Origin: Pedobacter schmidteae
GTDB lineage: Bacteria > Bacteroidota > Bacteroidia > Sphingobacteriales > Sphingobacteriaceae
DNA: 64,000 nt
Direction of reading: 5' to 3'
Assembly (NCBI RefSeq): GCF_900564155.1
Contig: NZ_LS999839.1
Span: 2,849,097 to 2,913,096 of the forward strand
Shown here: positions 44,764 through 54,511 of the stretch, in pieces
Numbering within the stretch: the first letter of the stretch is position 1
How the letters are laid out: each line of letters starts with the position of its first letter
Position numbers and translations under genes: made by a program
The notes under the pieces: model-generated
What the model was told of the DNA's origin: nothing
The model's database searches: none
The model's input: only the letters and a program-made list of their open reading frames with translations

Positions 44764-44795
44764 AGCTTGGCAAGTCAGGATGATGATTAATGATA

Positions 44796-44853
44796 AAGGA
44801 GTAAAGATAAAAGATGTTGCTCTTTAATCCTTACTCCTTGGTCTTTTATCTTT
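44796..44853. other. Interleaved inverted repeats between rho and pssA
   Basis: Two pairs of perfect arms overlap in order: AAGGAGTAA (44796-44804) with TTACTCCTT (44831-44839), and AAAGATAAAAGA (44803-44814) with TCTTTTATCTTT (44842-44853). The order arm1-arm2-arm1'-arm2' allows only one full hairpin at a time, or a pseudoknot. The position between rho (upstream in transcription) and pssA suggests an attenuation or termination site. Confidence 0.5.
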
Positions 44854-44862
44854 TTTCTAAAA

Positions 44863-46707
44863 CTAGCTGTTCATGGAAATCAGGAACTCTTCATTTGATT
44901 TGGTGCCTTTTATCTGCGCCTGAACAAACTCCATAGCTTCCTGGGCATTCATGTCGGCCAGGTGGTTACGTAAAATCCAAACACGTTGTAAAGTATCTCT
45001 GTCGTGCAACAGATCGTCTCTACGTGTACTTGAAGCCGTAATATCGATAGCAGGGAAAATACGTTTGTTGGACAGTTTACGATCCAACTGAAGCTCCATA
45101 TTACCTGTACCTTTAAATTCTTCAAAGATCACCTCGTCCATTTTTGATCCGGTATCGGTTAATGCGGTAGCCAATATGGTCAATGAGCCACCTTTTTCGA
45201 TGTTACGTGCCGCACCAAAGAAACGCTTAGGTTTGTGTAATGCATTGGCATCCACACCACCTGATAATATTTTTCCTGAAGCTGGTGCAGTAGTATTGTA
45301 GGCTCTGGCCAATCTGGTGATAGAGTCTAAAAGAATTACCACATCATGACCACATTCAACCAGGCGTTTCGCTTTTTCCAATACAATGTTGGCTATTTTT
45401 ACGTGGCGCTCGGCCGGTTCATCAAAAGTAGAGGCAATTACTTCAGCTCTTACACTTCTGGCCATGTCGGTTACCTCTTCCGGACGCTCATCGATCAACA
45501 GAATGATCAGGTAAACTTCTGGATGGTTTTTAGCGATGGCATTGGCCACTTCTTTCAATAAGTTGGTTTTACCGGTTTTTGGCTGGGCAACAATTAAACC
45601 ACGCTGACCTTTACCTATTGGCGTAAAAAGGTCGATAATACGTGTCGAATAGTTATTGGTTTCTGTAAACAGATTTAGCCTTTCGGTAGGGAATAGCGGG
45701 GTCAGGTAATCAAATGGTACACGGTCTCTCACATCGGCCGGCAGACGGCCATTAATGGTTTCAACCCTAACCAATGGGAAATATTTTTCACCCTCTTTTG
45801 GTGGGCGGATACTTCCTTTTACTGTATCTCCGGTTTTTAACCCAAACAATTTAATTTGCGACTGTGATACATAAATATCATCCGGTGAAGAAAGGTAGTT
45901 ATAATCGGCCGACCTTAAAAAGCCATAACCGTCAGGCATAATTTCCAATACACCTTCGTTGGTAATGGTATTGTCGAAATCCAGATTTGAATAGCTGTTC
46001 TCATTTTGTTTGTGATGACCGCTATTGCCCTGATTAGGGTTTTGATTCTGGTTTTTAGGTCTATTGTCTAAAGGTCTTTGTTTTTTATTGTGCTCATTAC
46101 CTCCCTGGGTATTAGGCTTAACTTCTGCAGGGCTGGCAACGGTACTGTTGTCTGCACCCGGGGCAACAGTTGTTTCTTCTCCTGTTGCAGATGTCGCCTG
46201 GCTTTCAAACAGTGTTTCCTGTTTGAAATTTTCTGCAGCGGGTTGCGGATCAAATAAAGACGCTCTGTTAAACGGTCTTTGCATTTTTTCTTCCGTTTCT
46301 TTAGGCGCAATACGAATCCTTTTGCGTGCAGGTTTATCTCCCTGCGCATCTTGATTGGTATCGTCAGATGGATTGGTTTTTGCAATTTGTGTTTTCGCAT
46401 GGCGTTCTTTGGCGGCTACCGGTGCGGCTACTGTTTCAGCCTGTGGTATCTCGGCTGCAACTTCTTTTGCAGGACTTTCTTTAACTGCAGCAGTTTTTGA
46501 CGAGTCTTTGGCTGCTTTAGTTTTTGCTGCCTTAGCAGGTGCTGCTTTAGGAGCAGCTTCGGCTTCAGCTTGTTGTTCTGTTATCTGGGCAATAATTTCA
46601 ACAAGTTCAGCTTTACGCAATTCATCAGCATTTAGAATGCCTTGAGTTTTTGCTATCTCACGCAATTCAGCAGTGAGTTTTTCATTTAATTCTGTTTTAT
46701 TAAACAT
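44863..46707 (-). CDS. rho: Transcription termination factor Rho, with long low-complexity insertion
   Basis: Hexameric RNA helicase that ends transcription. The Rho N-terminal helical domain is at residues 1-45, followed by a roughly 200-residue insertion rich in Ala, Lys, Gln, Asn and Pro (segments such as [19 protein letters not shown]), then the RNA-binding cold-shock-like domain ([17 protein letters not shown]) and the ATPase core: Walker [13 protein letters not shown], Walker [17 protein letters not shown], and the Q-loop/R-loop region KIFPAIDI. 614 residues against about 420 in E. coli; such insertions are known in Bacteroidota Rho. Upstream 46708-47057 contains no gene. Confidence 0.96.
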   Translation of the reverse strand: MFNKTELNEKLTAELREIAKTQGILNADELRKAELVEIIAQITEQQAEAEAAPKAAPAKAAKTKAAKDSSKTAAVKESPAKEVAAEIPQAETVAAPVAAKERHAKTQIAKTNPSDDTNQDAQGDKPARKRIRIAPKETEEKMQRPFNRASLFDPQPAAENFKQETLFESQATSATGEETTVAPGADNSTVASPAEVKPNTQGGNEHNKKQRPLDNRPKNQNQNPNQGNSGHHKQNENSYSNLDFDNTITNEGVLEIMPDGYGFLRSADYNYLSSPDDIYVSQSQIKLFGLKTGDTVKGSIRPPKEGEKYFPLVRVETINGRLPADVRDRVPFDYLTPLFPTERLNLFTETNNYSTRIIDLFTPIGKGQRGLIVAQPKTGKTNLLKEVANAIAKNHPEVYLIILLIDERPEEVTDMARSVRAEVIASTFDEPAERHVKIANIVLEKAKRLVECGHDVVILLDSITRLARAYNTTAPASGKILSGGVDANALHKPKRFFGAARNIEKGGSLTILATALTDTGSKMDEVIFEEFKGTGNMELQLDRKLSNKRIFPAIDITASSTRRDDLLHDRDTLQRVWILRNHLADMNAQEAMEFVQAQIKGTKSNEEFLISMNS

Positions 46708-47057
46708 TTATATGGAAGTAGAGAATTTTTTAAAATGGTATCTAATCATAATTAACTAAAATGAGCTTATTGGTTGAGGGGTAATTATATGTTGTTTTTT
46801 TGATGTGATAACACATAATGGAACCAGTTGAACAAAGCAAAAAATGCAGCTATAAAAGGCGTTATAGAACAAAATTTTATGAGATTTTCTGGAATGGTCA
46901 GATAAACTTTAGAGAATTATGATGCAATTGTATGTATTTGAAATCTAATCTCCAAGAAAAAGTTAAAATTGTTTATAATTATTTCGATTAAAAGTTTCAG
47001 AAAGAGGTATGAAAACGACTGAAAATTGGCATCTTTGCAGAGAAAAAATACCCTCAG
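46708..47057. other. Divergent intergenic region between rho and pyrF
   Basis: 350 AT-rich bases with no coding potential. Near the pyrF side, CATCTTTG (47030-47037) is one mismatch from the -7 box and may be its promoter. No clear -7 box for rho was found on the minus strand and no long hairpin was seen. Confidence 0.4.
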
Positions 47058-47888
47058 ATGAATAAAAAACAGCTATTTGAACAAATTAAAAGTAAAAAAT
47101 CTTTTTTATGTGTTGGCCTTGATCCGGTAATGGAAAACATTCCTCAACACCTGCTCAAATATGATAATCCGGTCCTGGAATTCAATAAACAGATTATTGA
47201 TGCCACCCAAGACCTTTGTGTGGCTTATAAACCAAATACTGCTTTTTTTGAATCTATGGGTTTAAAAGGTTGGGAAACCCTGATCAAAACCTGGTCATAT
47301 ATTCCTAAGGATATTTTGACTATTGCAGACGCAAAAAGAGGTGATATCGGGAATACTTCTGCCATGTATGCCGATGCCTTTTTTAATGAAGAAAAGTCAG
47401 GGATGAGCTTTGATGCCATTACCGTGGCTCCGTATATGGGAAAAGATTCGGTTGGTCCTTTTCTAAATTATGCCGATAAATGGGTTATACTTCTGGCGCT
47501 TACTTCCAATGCCGGGCATAGCGATTTTCAGCTGCATCAAACTCCTGAAGGTAAGTTGTATGAAGAGGTAATCCGGATTTCTTCGCAATGGGCAAATAGT
47601 GAACAACTGATGTATGTGGTTGGGGCAACAAGGGGAAGTGAATTTGAAAATATCAGAAGGCTTGCGCCGGATAATTTTTTATTGGTGCCAGGGGTAGGGG
47701 CTCAGGGTGGAAGTTTGGCTGATGTTTGTGCTTACGGATTAAACAGCGAATGCGGTTTATTGGTGAATTCGGCCAGAGGTATTATTTACGCCAGTAAAGG
47801 TGAAGATTTTGCGGAAAAAGCAAGAGAGGAAGCTTTGAAATTACAGCAGGAGATGGAGCAGATCCTGACAGCTGCCCAACTGGTATAA
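47058..47888 (+). CDS. pyrF: Orotidine 5'-phosphate decarboxylase (type 2)
   Basis: Final step of UMP synthesis. The catalytic segment [16 protein letters not shown] (Asp-Lys-Asp array) marks the long type-2 subfamily found in actinobacteria and Bacteroidota; SFLCVGLDP at the N-terminus and the phosphate-binding [12 protein letters not shown] and [10 protein letters not shown] loops agree. 276 residues. Single gene, 107 bases before the DUF2851 gene. Confidence 0.95.
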   Translation: MNKKQLFEQIKSKKSFLCVGLDPVMENIPQHLLKYDNPVLEFNKQIIDATQDLCVAYKPNTAFFESMGLKGWETLIKTWSYIPKDILTIADAKRGDIGNTSAMYADAFFNEEKSGMSFDAITVAPYMGKDSVGPFLNYADKWVILLALTSNAGHSDFQLHQTPEGKLYEEVIRISSQWANSEQLMYVVGATRGSEFENIRRLAPDNFLLVPGVGAQGGSLADVCAYGLNSECGLLVNSARGIIYASKGEDFAEKAREEALKLQQEMEQILTAAQLV

Positions 47889-47995
47889 ACACCAGTCCGG
47901 ATTGTATCGACTGATTTTCATCAAGGATTAGGTTTTAAAAAAAAACTTTGCACTGATTGTGGAGAAGTTAATTCGTTTGCCTTAATTTTTGGTAA

Positions 47996-49276
47996 ATGGA
48001 TTTTAACGAAGATTTTCTACATTTTATCTGGCAGTTCAGATTGTTTAAGGCAGGGCCGCTACGCTGTATCGATGGCGAAACATTACAGGTATTACATCCC
48101 GGGATACTAAATCAACACGCCGGACCCGATTTTAGTGGTGCTAAACTAATTATTGATCAAACCAAATGGGTTGGACATGTTGAGATTCATCTCAAATCGT
48201 CCGATTGGTTATTGCATCAACACCAAAATGACACGGCTTATGAGGCGGTTATTCTTCATGTGGTATACCGGTACGATGTTCCGATATATCGTAGCGATGG
48301 CAGTCGGATACCGGTATTGGCGCTCGATCCGCTGTTTTCCAAACAATTGCTGGTAACCTATAAAGAATTGCTTACTTCAGCGCATCATTTTCCCTGCCAG
48401 CAACAAATTGGTAGTGTTGATCCGCTTATTGTTCATTCTTTTTTGTCCAGATTGATTGTGGAACGGCTGGAACAGAAATCGGCGGAGGTTTTTCAAAAGC
48501 TTGAACAATACTGTGGCGACTGGGAGCAGACTTTTTATTGTTTTATTGCCCGAAGTTTTGGTTTTAAAGTAAATGCAGTCCCATTTGAGCTGCTGGCCAA
48601 TGCCTTGCCACAGCATTTTTTTTCTAAACACAAAGATAATCCATTACAAATTGAAGCACTTTTGTTTGGACAGGCGGGTTTTTTGAATCAGGAGTTTACT
48701 GAGGTTTACCCCATGCAATTGCAAAGGGAATATGCCTTTTTAAAAAATAAATATCGATTGGTGCCTATGGATTGTAGTTTATGGAAGTTTTTGAGGATGC
48801 GCCCGCAAAATTTTCCAACGGTCAGGTTGGCACAGTTTGCAGCCCTGGTCTGCAAATCCAGTCATCTTTTTTCAAAAATACTGTTGGCTGAATCACATGC
48901 TGAGCTCCTTGCGCTTTTTGATGAACTTCCGGTAAACGAATACTGGCAAACGCATTATCATTTTAACAAACAAACGCAACAGGTCGTAGTTCAGCCGGGC
49001 ATGAGATCTTTAAATAACATTATTATTAATGCTGTATGTTTGTTTTTATTTTGTTATGGAAAGTATACCGATCAACCAATATTGATAGAGAGGACGCTTG
49101 ATTTTCTTGAAAATATGCCCGCCGAACACAATGCTATTGTAGCTCAATATGCCAGTGCAGGCATTAAAATAAACAGTGCTTTTGTTTCGCAGGCAGTACT
49201 TCAGTTAAATAAATACTATTGTAATCAAAAAAAATGTTTAAATTGTGGTATAGGAATCAAAATCTTAAGAAAATAG
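47996..49276 (+). CDS. DUF2851 protein
   Basis: A 426-residue protein of family DUF2851, found nearly only in Bacteroidota and relatives and without known function. Typical N-terminal sequence is seen (NEDFLHFIWQFRLF, GETLQVLHPGILNQHAGPDF, GHVEIHLKSSDW), a beta-rich domain with conserved His and Asp residues. A Cys-rich end (YYCNQKKCLNCGIGIKILRK) could bind a metal. No signal peptide. The PspC gene begins 1 base after the stop, so they form an operon. Confidence 0.88.
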   Translation: MDFNEDFLHFIWQFRLFKAGPLRCIDGETLQVLHPGILNQHAGPDFSGAKLIIDQTKWVGHVEIHLKSSDWLLHQHQNDTAYEAVILHVVYRYDVPIYRSDGSRIPVLALDPLFSKQLLVTYKELLTSAHHFPCQQQIGSVDPLIVHSFLSRLIVERLEQKSAEVFQKLEQYCGDWEQTFYCFIARSFGFKVNAVPFELLANALPQHFFSKHKDNPLQIEALLFGQAGFLNQEFTEVYPMQLQREYAFLKNKYRLVPMDCSLWKFLRMRPQNFPTVRLAQFAALVCKSSHLFSKILLAESHAELLALFDELPVNEYWQTHYHFNKQTQQVVVQPGMRSLNNIIINAVCLFLFCYGKYTDQPILIERTLDFLENMPAEHNAIVAQYASAGIKINSAFVSQAVLQLNKYYCNQKKCLNCGIGIKILRK

Positions 49277-49277
49277 C

Positions 49278-49499
49278 ATGTTCCAGCGGATGGTTACCTT
49301 TTTTGAAAAGCAGAGTTTTGGCGTATGTACCTATTTGGCCGAGCGCTTAAATATATCTATCAGTAAAATCAGACTTTTTTTTATTTATGCTTCGTTTCTG
49401 GCGGTTGGTTTCCCGATTGTATTTTACATTCTGGCAGCGTTGGTATTGGATGTACGTCACTACATTAAAAAGATCAGGATGCGGGTATGGGATGTTTAA
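49278..49499 (+). CDS. Small PspC-domain membrane protein
   Basis: A 73-residue protein matching the PspC family: SFGVCTYLAERLNISISKIR, then one membrane segment (LFFIYASFLAVGFPIVFYILAALVL, about 25 residues), ending in a basic tail. PspC proteins take part in envelope stress responses in other bacteria; the role here is unproven. It is probably co-translated with DUF2851. The stop directly abuts the convergent ankyrin gene. Confidence 0.8.
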   Translation: MFQRMVTFFEKQSFGVCTYLAERLNISISKIRLFFIYASFLAVGFPIVFYILAALVLDVRHYIKKIRMRVWDV

Positions 49500-50147
49500 T
49501 TAAACACTTAGTATCTCTGCAATTTCGTTAAAGCCTTTTTCCCTTGCCAGGTCGGCCGGCAATTTTCCATCTTCCATTTTTACGTCTACTTCGGCTCCAT
49601 TTTCCAACAATAAGATGATTATTTCAATATCGCCCTGTTGTGCTGCGGCATGCAGTGGAGTAAAACCGGCCTGTTGCGTCACATTTACATTGGCGCCGGC
49701 ATTAATTAACATTTTTGTAATGTTATGGTTGCCGGAGGCCACGGCCGAGTGAATAGGAAATACATTAAAGCCATTATTTGCAGGTGTATTTACATCTGCA
49801 CCTCTCAAAATCAGCAGCCGGGTAATTTCTTCATTCCCAAAATATGCTGCCAAACCAAGGGCCGTGAAGCCATCTTTTGAAAAGGTGTTTACCAATGTTG
49901 GATGGCGCTCGGTCAAAAAGGCCGTTTCTTCCAGTTTGCCCAGTGCAGAGGCTTCAAACAGGTTAATCTGATTGGAAAATTTAGCTATTAATGCCGCTAT
50001 TTCAGGTTTTTTGTAATAGCATGCCAGTAGGATTGGGGATATGCCATGACTGGTTTCTTTATCAGCCAGACTGGGATTTTGGGATAAAAGATCAAAAATC
50101 TCCTGTCTGTTGCCTGTTTCAATTAGTGTTTCAAGATCCGCCATCAT
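49500..50147 (-). CDS. Ankyrin-repeat protein
   Basis: A 215-residue protein made almost wholly of ankyrin repeats (for example GFTPLHAAAQQGDIEIIILL, DGFTALGLAAYFGNEEITRL, and NVFPIHSAVASGNHNITKML), about five to six units, for protein-protein contact. No signal peptide, so it is cytoplasmic. The start could be 50147 or the second Met at 50144. Transcribed divergently from ftsK; its partner is unknown. Confidence 0.88.
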   Translation of the reverse strand: MMADLETLIETGNRQEIFDLLSQNPSLADKETSHGISPILLACYYKKPEIAALIAKFSNQINLFEASALGKLEETAFLTERHPTLVNTFSKDGFTALGLAAYFGNEEITRLLILRGADVNTPANNGFNVFPIHSAVASGNHNITKMLINAGANVNVTQQAGFTPLHAAAQQGDIEIIILLLENGAEVDVKMEDGKLPADLAREKGFNEIAEILSV

Positions 50148-50244
50148 TCCTATTAAATTTCGGTTAAAATTGCTTAAATAATTTTATATAGGCAAATGCG
50201 CTTAATTTTTTAAATTGTGTTCATGAATGTTACACACTTTTATC

Positions 50245-50252
50245 TAAGTTTG
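50245..50252 (+). promoter_or_regulatory. -7 box before ftsK
   Basis: TAAGTTTG matches TAnnTTTG and is preceded by TATC; the identical TATCTAAGTTTG occurs before the PhnP-like gene at 53509-53520. No TTTG at the ideal -33 spacing (a TTG lies 27 bases upstream). Confidence 0.4.
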
Positions 50253-50278
50253 TTAATTATTAAAATCAGTAAAAAAAG

Positions 50279-52837
50279 ATGTCGGTAAGGGGAAATCAAT
50301 TTAAGTCCAATTCATTCAAAAATGAGGCAGGAGACAAGCAAAGCTCAAGGCCATCGGCATCCAGGCCATTCAAAGAAAGAATGGAGATTTTACCCCGTCT
50401 GAATTTTGAGGATGGAAGACTGTTTAAAATCATTGGTCTGCTGTTTCTGGTTTTGGCACTCTATTTATTGATTGCTTTTACCTCATATTTGTTTACCTGG
50501 CAGGAAGATTATAGTTATGTTATAGATGCAAATGGTGGCTGGAGTAATCTTTTTAAAACCTATGAAGAGCTGCAGCAGGTAAATATTCCGCCAGTGGTTC
50601 AAAACTGGTTGGGCAAAATTGGCGCACTGTTGTCGCACCAGTTTATTTATGAATGGTTCGGACTGGCTTCATTCCTGTTTGTTTTTGTGTTTTTTGTAAT
50701 AGGCTATCGTTTGCTGTTTAAGGTTAAAATTTTTTCCATCGAAAAAACACTTGGATATAGCTTATTCTTTTTATTGTTTTTGTCATTAACACTCGGGTTT
50801 GGACATGCTTTTTTCTCCAATACACCTCATTTTGTTGAAGGCGAGTTTGGTTACTGGACCAACAAATTACTGGCTGCACAGATTGGAGTTGCCGGTGTTG
50901 GTGGACTTATTGCGTTTTTAGGTTTGTCGGTTTTGATTATTGCCTACAATATTGATTTTAAAATTCCTGAACGTAAAAAGAAAGAAGCGCCTGCATTTGT
51001 ACCCGATGTACCTGAAAATATTGAACTGGAAAGCGAAGTTCGTTCGGAGCCGGTAGAATTTACCCTGAATGATAAATTGGGAAATCAGCGTAAACAGGAA
51101 CAGAATATTGTGATTACTCCATCCAGGTTTGAACAACAGGAATTGGAAGAGGAAGATATACCGGTGCCTGAATTTACACCGGCGGTAAATGTAATGACGC
51201 CTCCAACACCTCCTTTGGCTGCGGTAAACCTGCCAATTGAAGTGACGCAGAAGGCTGAACCGGAGTTGACCATAGAAAAAACTGAAGAAGATAAAAAATC
51301 TGACGAACTGATAGAGCAGTTTGGTACTTATGACCCAACATTGGATTTATCCAGTTATAAATATCCGCACCTCGACCTGTTGGAAAATCATGGTTCTAAC
51401 AAAATATCGGTTAATGCGGAAGAGTTGGAAGCCAATAAAAACAAGATTGTAGAAACCCTTAATCATTATAACATTGAGATTGATAAGATTAAGGCAACTA
51501 TTGGCCCAACAGTTACCCTTTATGAAATTATACCGGCACCCGGCGTGCGTATTTCAAAAATCAAGAACCTGGAAGATGACATTGCTTTAAGTCTGGCTGC
51601 TTTAGGTATCCGTATCATTGCGCCGATGCCTGGTAAGGGAACAATTGGTATTGAGGTGCCTAATATGCACCCTGAAATGGTTTCGATGCGTAGTATTCTG
51701 GCTACAGAGAAGTTTCAGCAAACGGCCATGGATTTGCCAATTGCTTTAGGAAAAACAATTTCAAATGAGGTGTTTATAGGCGACTTATCTAAAATGCCTC
51801 ACTTATTGGTTGCAGGAGCTACAGGACAGGGTAAATCTGTTGGTATCAACTCGATTTTGGTTTCTTTGCTGTACAAGAAGCATCCTTCACAGCTTAAATT
51901 TGTACTGGTAGATCCTAAAAAAGTAGAGTTAACATTATTCAATAAGATAGAACGCCACTTTTTAGCCAAGTTACCGGGTGAAGCAGATGCCATCATTACC
52001 GATACTAAAAAGGTAATTAATACCTTGAACTCCTTGTGTATAGAAATGGATCAGCGATATGATCTGTTAAAAGATGCACAGGTAAGGAATTTAAAGGAAT
52101 ACAATGATAAGTTTATCAAACGTAAGCTGAACCCAAATAATTCGCACCGCTTCCTTCCTTATATTGTATTGATTGTGGATGAGTTTGCGGATTTGATGAT
52201 GACAGCAGGTAAAGAGGTAGAAACTCCGATAGCCAGGTTGGCACAGTTGGCTCGTGCGGTAGGTATTCACCTTGTTCTGGCTACGCAACGACCTTCGGTA
52301 AATATCATTACAGGTACAATTAAAGCCAACTTCCCGGCCAGGCTGGCATTTAGGGTGTTGTCTAAAATAGACTCCAGGACTATTCTTGATAGCGGTGGTG
52401 CCGATCAGCTGATTGGTCGCGGAGATATGCTCTTGTCTACCGGTAACGACCTGATCAGGTTGCAATGTGCCTTTGTTGATACTCCGGAAGTAGATCGCAT
52501 TTCGGAATTTATCGGAAACCAAAGAGGTTATCCTGAAGCTTATCAGTTGCCGGAATATATTGATGAAGCGGCTGAAAACGCCAAAATGGATTTTGATGCG
52601 TCGGACAGGGACTCTATGTTTGAAGATGCCGCCCGATTGATTGTAATGCATCAGCAAGGCTCAACTTCTTTAATTCAACGGAAACTAAAGCTGGGTTATA
52701 ACCGGGCAGGACGTATCATTGACCAGCTGGAAGCGGCAGGAGTGGTCGGTCCGTTTGAAGGAAGTAAAGCGCGTGAGGTTTTAATTCCTGATGACTACGC
52801 TTTGGAACAGTTCTTGAATGACCTGAACAACGATTAA
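50279..52837 (+). CDS. ftsK: DNA translocase FtsK/SpoIIIE
   Basis: Septum-anchored motor that pumps chromosomal DNA during division. Four membrane segments lie between residues 55 and 230 (IIGLLFLVLALYLLIAFTSY first), then an acidic/Pro-rich linker, then the RecA-like motor with Walker A GATGQGKSVGINS and Walker B VLIVDEFADLMM, and the ATQRPSVNIITGTIKANFP segment. The C-terminal winged-helix gamma domain that reads KOPS-type sites is present (STSLIQRKLKLGYNRAGRII). 852 residues. lolA-like gene follows 15 bases later. Confidence 0.95.
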   Translation: MSVRGNQFKSNSFKNEAGDKQSSRPSASRPFKERMEILPRLNFEDGRLFKIIGLLFLVLALYLLIAFTSYLFTWQEDYSYVIDANGGWSNLFKTYEELQQVNIPPVVQNWLGKIGALLSHQFIYEWFGLASFLFVFVFFVIGYRLLFKVKIFSIEKTLGYSLFFLLFLSLTLGFGHAFFSNTPHFVEGEFGYWTNKLLAAQIGVAGVGGLIAFLGLSVLIIAYNIDFKIPERKKKEAPAFVPDVPENIELESEVRSEPVEFTLNDKLGNQRKQEQNIVITPSRFEQQELEEEDIPVPEFTPAVNVMTPPTPPLAAVNLPIEVTQKAEPELTIEKTEEDKKSDELIEQFGTYDPTLDLSSYKYPHLDLLENHGSNKISVNAEELEANKNKIVETLNHYNIEIDKIKATIGPTVTLYEIIPAPGVRISKIKNLEDDIALSLAALGIRIIAPMPGKGTIGIEVPNMHPEMVSMRSILATEKFQQTAMDLPIALGKTISNEVFIGDLSKMPHLLVAGATGQGKSVGINSILVSLLYKKHPSQLKFVLVDPKKVELTLFNKIERHFLAKLPGEADAIITDTKKVINTLNSLCIEMDQRYDLLKDAQVRNLKEYNDKFIKRKLNPNNSHRFLPYIVLIVDEFADLMMTAGKEVETPIARLAQLARAVGIHLVLATQRPSVNIITGTIKANFPARLAFRVLSKIDSRTILDSGGADQLIGRGDMLLSTGNDLIRLQCAFVDTPEVDRISEFIGNQRGYPEAYQLPEYIDEAAENAKMDFDASDRDSMFEDAARLIVMHQQGSTSLIQRKLKLGYNRAGRIIDQLEAAGVVGPFEGSKAREVLIPDDYALEQFLNDLNND

Positions 52838-52852
52838 CATATAACAAGGAAT

Positions 52853-53506
52853 ATGATGAAGAAAGTGATGTTGTTACTGGTAGTAACAATTGGATACGTA
52901 CATACTTTAAGTGCGCAGACTGACGCCAAGGCAAAAGCTATTTTAAATGAAGTAAGTAAAAAATATCGTTCGTATGATGTGGTAAAGACTGATTTTACTT
53001 TATTGGTAGAGAGTCAACAAGCCAATTCGAAAGACACCCAGCAGGGTACATTGTACGTAAAAGCCAAAGCAAATAAATATAAGGTGAGCATGACATCGCA
53101 GGATATGATAAGTGATGGCAAAACCTTGTGGACGTATTTGAAAGAGGAAAAAGAGGTACAGGTGACCAATGTAAACAAAAGTGATGATGCCTTAAATCCA
53201 GCTGAAATATTTACGATCTACGAAAAGGGCTTTAAATACTTATATACTGGTGATAAAAAAATAGGTGGAAAAGTTTATCAAATGATAGACCTTACACCTG
53301 TTGACATCAATAAACCTTATTTTAAAATTCGTTTGAGCATTGATAAAGCAGCTAAACAAATTGCAACAGCACTTATTTTTGAGAAAAATGGAAATAAGTA
53401 TACTTACAATGTAAAAACCTTTGCGCCTAATGCTAAGGTACCGGAATCAACTTTTATTTTTGATGCAAAGAAATATCCGGGCGTAGAGGTTGTAGACTTA
53501 AGGTAA
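52853..53506 (+). CDS. LolA-like outer-membrane lipoprotein carrier
   Basis: Periplasmic chaperone that would carry lipoproteins from the inner to the outer membrane. A signal peptide (KKVMLLLVVTIGYVHTLSAQ) precedes a half-open beta-barrel pattern typical of LolA (KTDFTLLVESQQ, QGTLYVKAKANKYKVSM, SDGKTLWTYLKEEKEV). 217 residues. A position right after ftsK is also seen for lolA in other bacteria. Sequence conservation of LolA is low, so the family call rests on the fold pattern and context. Confidence 0.88.
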   Translation: MMKKVMLLLVVTIGYVHTLSAQTDAKAKAILNEVSKKYRSYDVVKTDFTLLVESQQANSKDTQQGTLYVKAKANKYKVSMTSQDMISDGKTLWTYLKEEKEVQVTNVNKSDDALNPAEIFTIYEKGFKYLYTGDKKIGGKVYQMIDLTPVDINKPYFKIRLSIDKAAKQIATALIFEKNGNKYTYNVKTFAPNAKVPESTFIFDAKKYPGVEVVDLR

Positions 53507-53520
53507 TTTATCTAAGTTTG
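53489..53520 (+). promoter_or_regulatory. Promoter of the PhnP-like hydrolase gene
   Basis: GTTG ending at 53492 and TAAGTTTG at 53513-53520 are 20 bases apart. The start near 53524 would leave a 22-base leader before the TTG start codon at 53546. Confidence 0.5.
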
Positions 53521-53545
53521 GATATATGCTTTCAACAGATATATT

Positions 53546-54310
53546 TTGAAGATCACTTTTTTAGGTACGGGCACTTCGCAGGGAATTCCTGTGATTACTT
53601 GCAGCTGTGCAGTTTGTCAGTCTGCAGATCATCGCGATAAACGGCTGAGGGTTTCTGTATTGGTAGAAACCGCTGATAAAACGATTGTGATAGACAGTGG
53701 TCCCGATTTCAGGTACCAGATGTTGAGGGCAGGGGTTAAAGACCTGGACGCTATATTGTTTACGCATGAGCATAAAGATCATGTGGCCGGGTTGGATGAC
53801 ATCCGCCCCTTTAATTACCTGTTAAAAAAGAACATTGATATTTATGCAACGGAACGTGTGCAGCATGCTTTAAAAAGGGAGTTCTCTTATATTTTTGCTG
53901 AGGTTCATTATCCGGGCTTACCGCAAATAGATTTGCATACCATTAGTGATCAGCCTTTTTATGTAGGCGAGACTATGGTTGTCCCACTAAGTATTATGCA
54001 TTATAAGTTACCCATTCTTGGTTTCAGAATTGATGATTTTACTTATATCACGGATGCTAAAACGATTGCTGACGCTACTTTAGAGCAGGTAAAGGGTACA
54101 CGGATCCTTGTAGTGAACGCTTTACAGCATGAACAACACATTTCTCATTTCACATTAGAGGAAGCGATAGAATTTGCGCAAAAGGTTGGTGCTGAGACTA
54201 CTTATTTTACCCATATCAGCCATAATTTGGGTTTGCATGGGGCTGTGGAAAAAGATTTGCCCGCAAATATAAAATTAGCTTATGATGGTTTGACGATATT
54301 ATCTGAATAA
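53546..54310 (+). CDS. PhnP-like metallo-beta-lactamase-fold phosphodiesterase
   Basis: Metal-dependent hydrolase of the MBL superfamily close to PhnP (cyclic phosphodiesterase). The active-site motif HEHKDH lies in FTHEHKDHVAGLDDIRP; further ligands are in DSGPDF, and THISHNLG near the end. The structural zinc cysteines C-x-C-x2-C (TCSCAVCQSADHRDKR, near residues 18-33) match PhnP. The start codon must be TTG at 53546, because it alone gives the conserved N-terminus MKITFLGTGTSQGIP and there is no in-frame ATG nearby. No phosphonate genes are adjacent, so the substrate is open. Confidence 0.9.
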   Translation: MKITFLGTGTSQGIPVITCSCAVCQSADHRDKRLRVSVLVETADKTIVIDSGPDFRYQMLRAGVKDLDAILFTHEHKDHVAGLDDIRPFNYLLKKNIDIYATERVQHALKREFSYIFAEVHYPGLPQIDLHTISDQPFYVGETMVVPLSIMHYKLPILGFRIDDFTYITDAKTIADATLEQVKGTRILVVNALQHEQHISHFTLEEAIEFAQKVGAETTYFTHISHNLGLHGAVEKDLPANIKLAYDGLTILSE

Positions 54311-54321
54311 ATCTATATTTG
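54289..54321 (+). promoter_or_regulatory. Promoter of tRNA-Leu(GAG)
   Basis: TTTG at 54289-54292 and TATATTTG at 54314-54321, 21 bases apart, both exact consensus boxes. The -33 box lies inside the end of the hydrolase gene. Start near 54325, seven bases before the tRNA. Confidence 0.75.
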
Positions 54322-54331
54322 CAGAAGAAAT

Positions 54332-54415
54332 ACCCGGGTGGCGAAATTGGTAGACGCACCAGCTTGAGGGGCTGGCGCTGGCAACGGCGTGGCAGTTCGA
54401 ATCTGCTCTCGGGTA
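54332..54415 (+). tRNA. tRNA-Leu, anticodon GAG
   Basis: Acceptor strands ACCCGGG (54332-54338) and CTCGGGT (54408-54414) pair with one G-T pair; discriminator A at 54415. The anticodon stem CCAGC/GCTGG encloses TTGAGGG with anticodon GAG, reading CUC/CUU leucine codons. Long class-II variable arm; T-loop TTCGAAT. CCA is not encoded. Confidence 0.95.
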
Positions 54416-54434
54416 CTTATTTTAAATTATGGAG

Positions 54435-54471
54435 TACAACTATCTAAAAATTAGATAGTTGTATTTTTTTT
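54435..54471 (+). terminator. Intrinsic terminator of tRNA-Leu(GAG)
   Basis: TACAACTATCTAA (54435-54447) and TTAGATAGTTGTA (54451-54463) form a 13-bp perfect stem with an AAA loop, followed by eight T. Confidence 0.93.
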
Positions 54472-54511
54472 GTCAAATTCTATCTCTAAGCATTGACTTT
54501 TCCGATTATTC

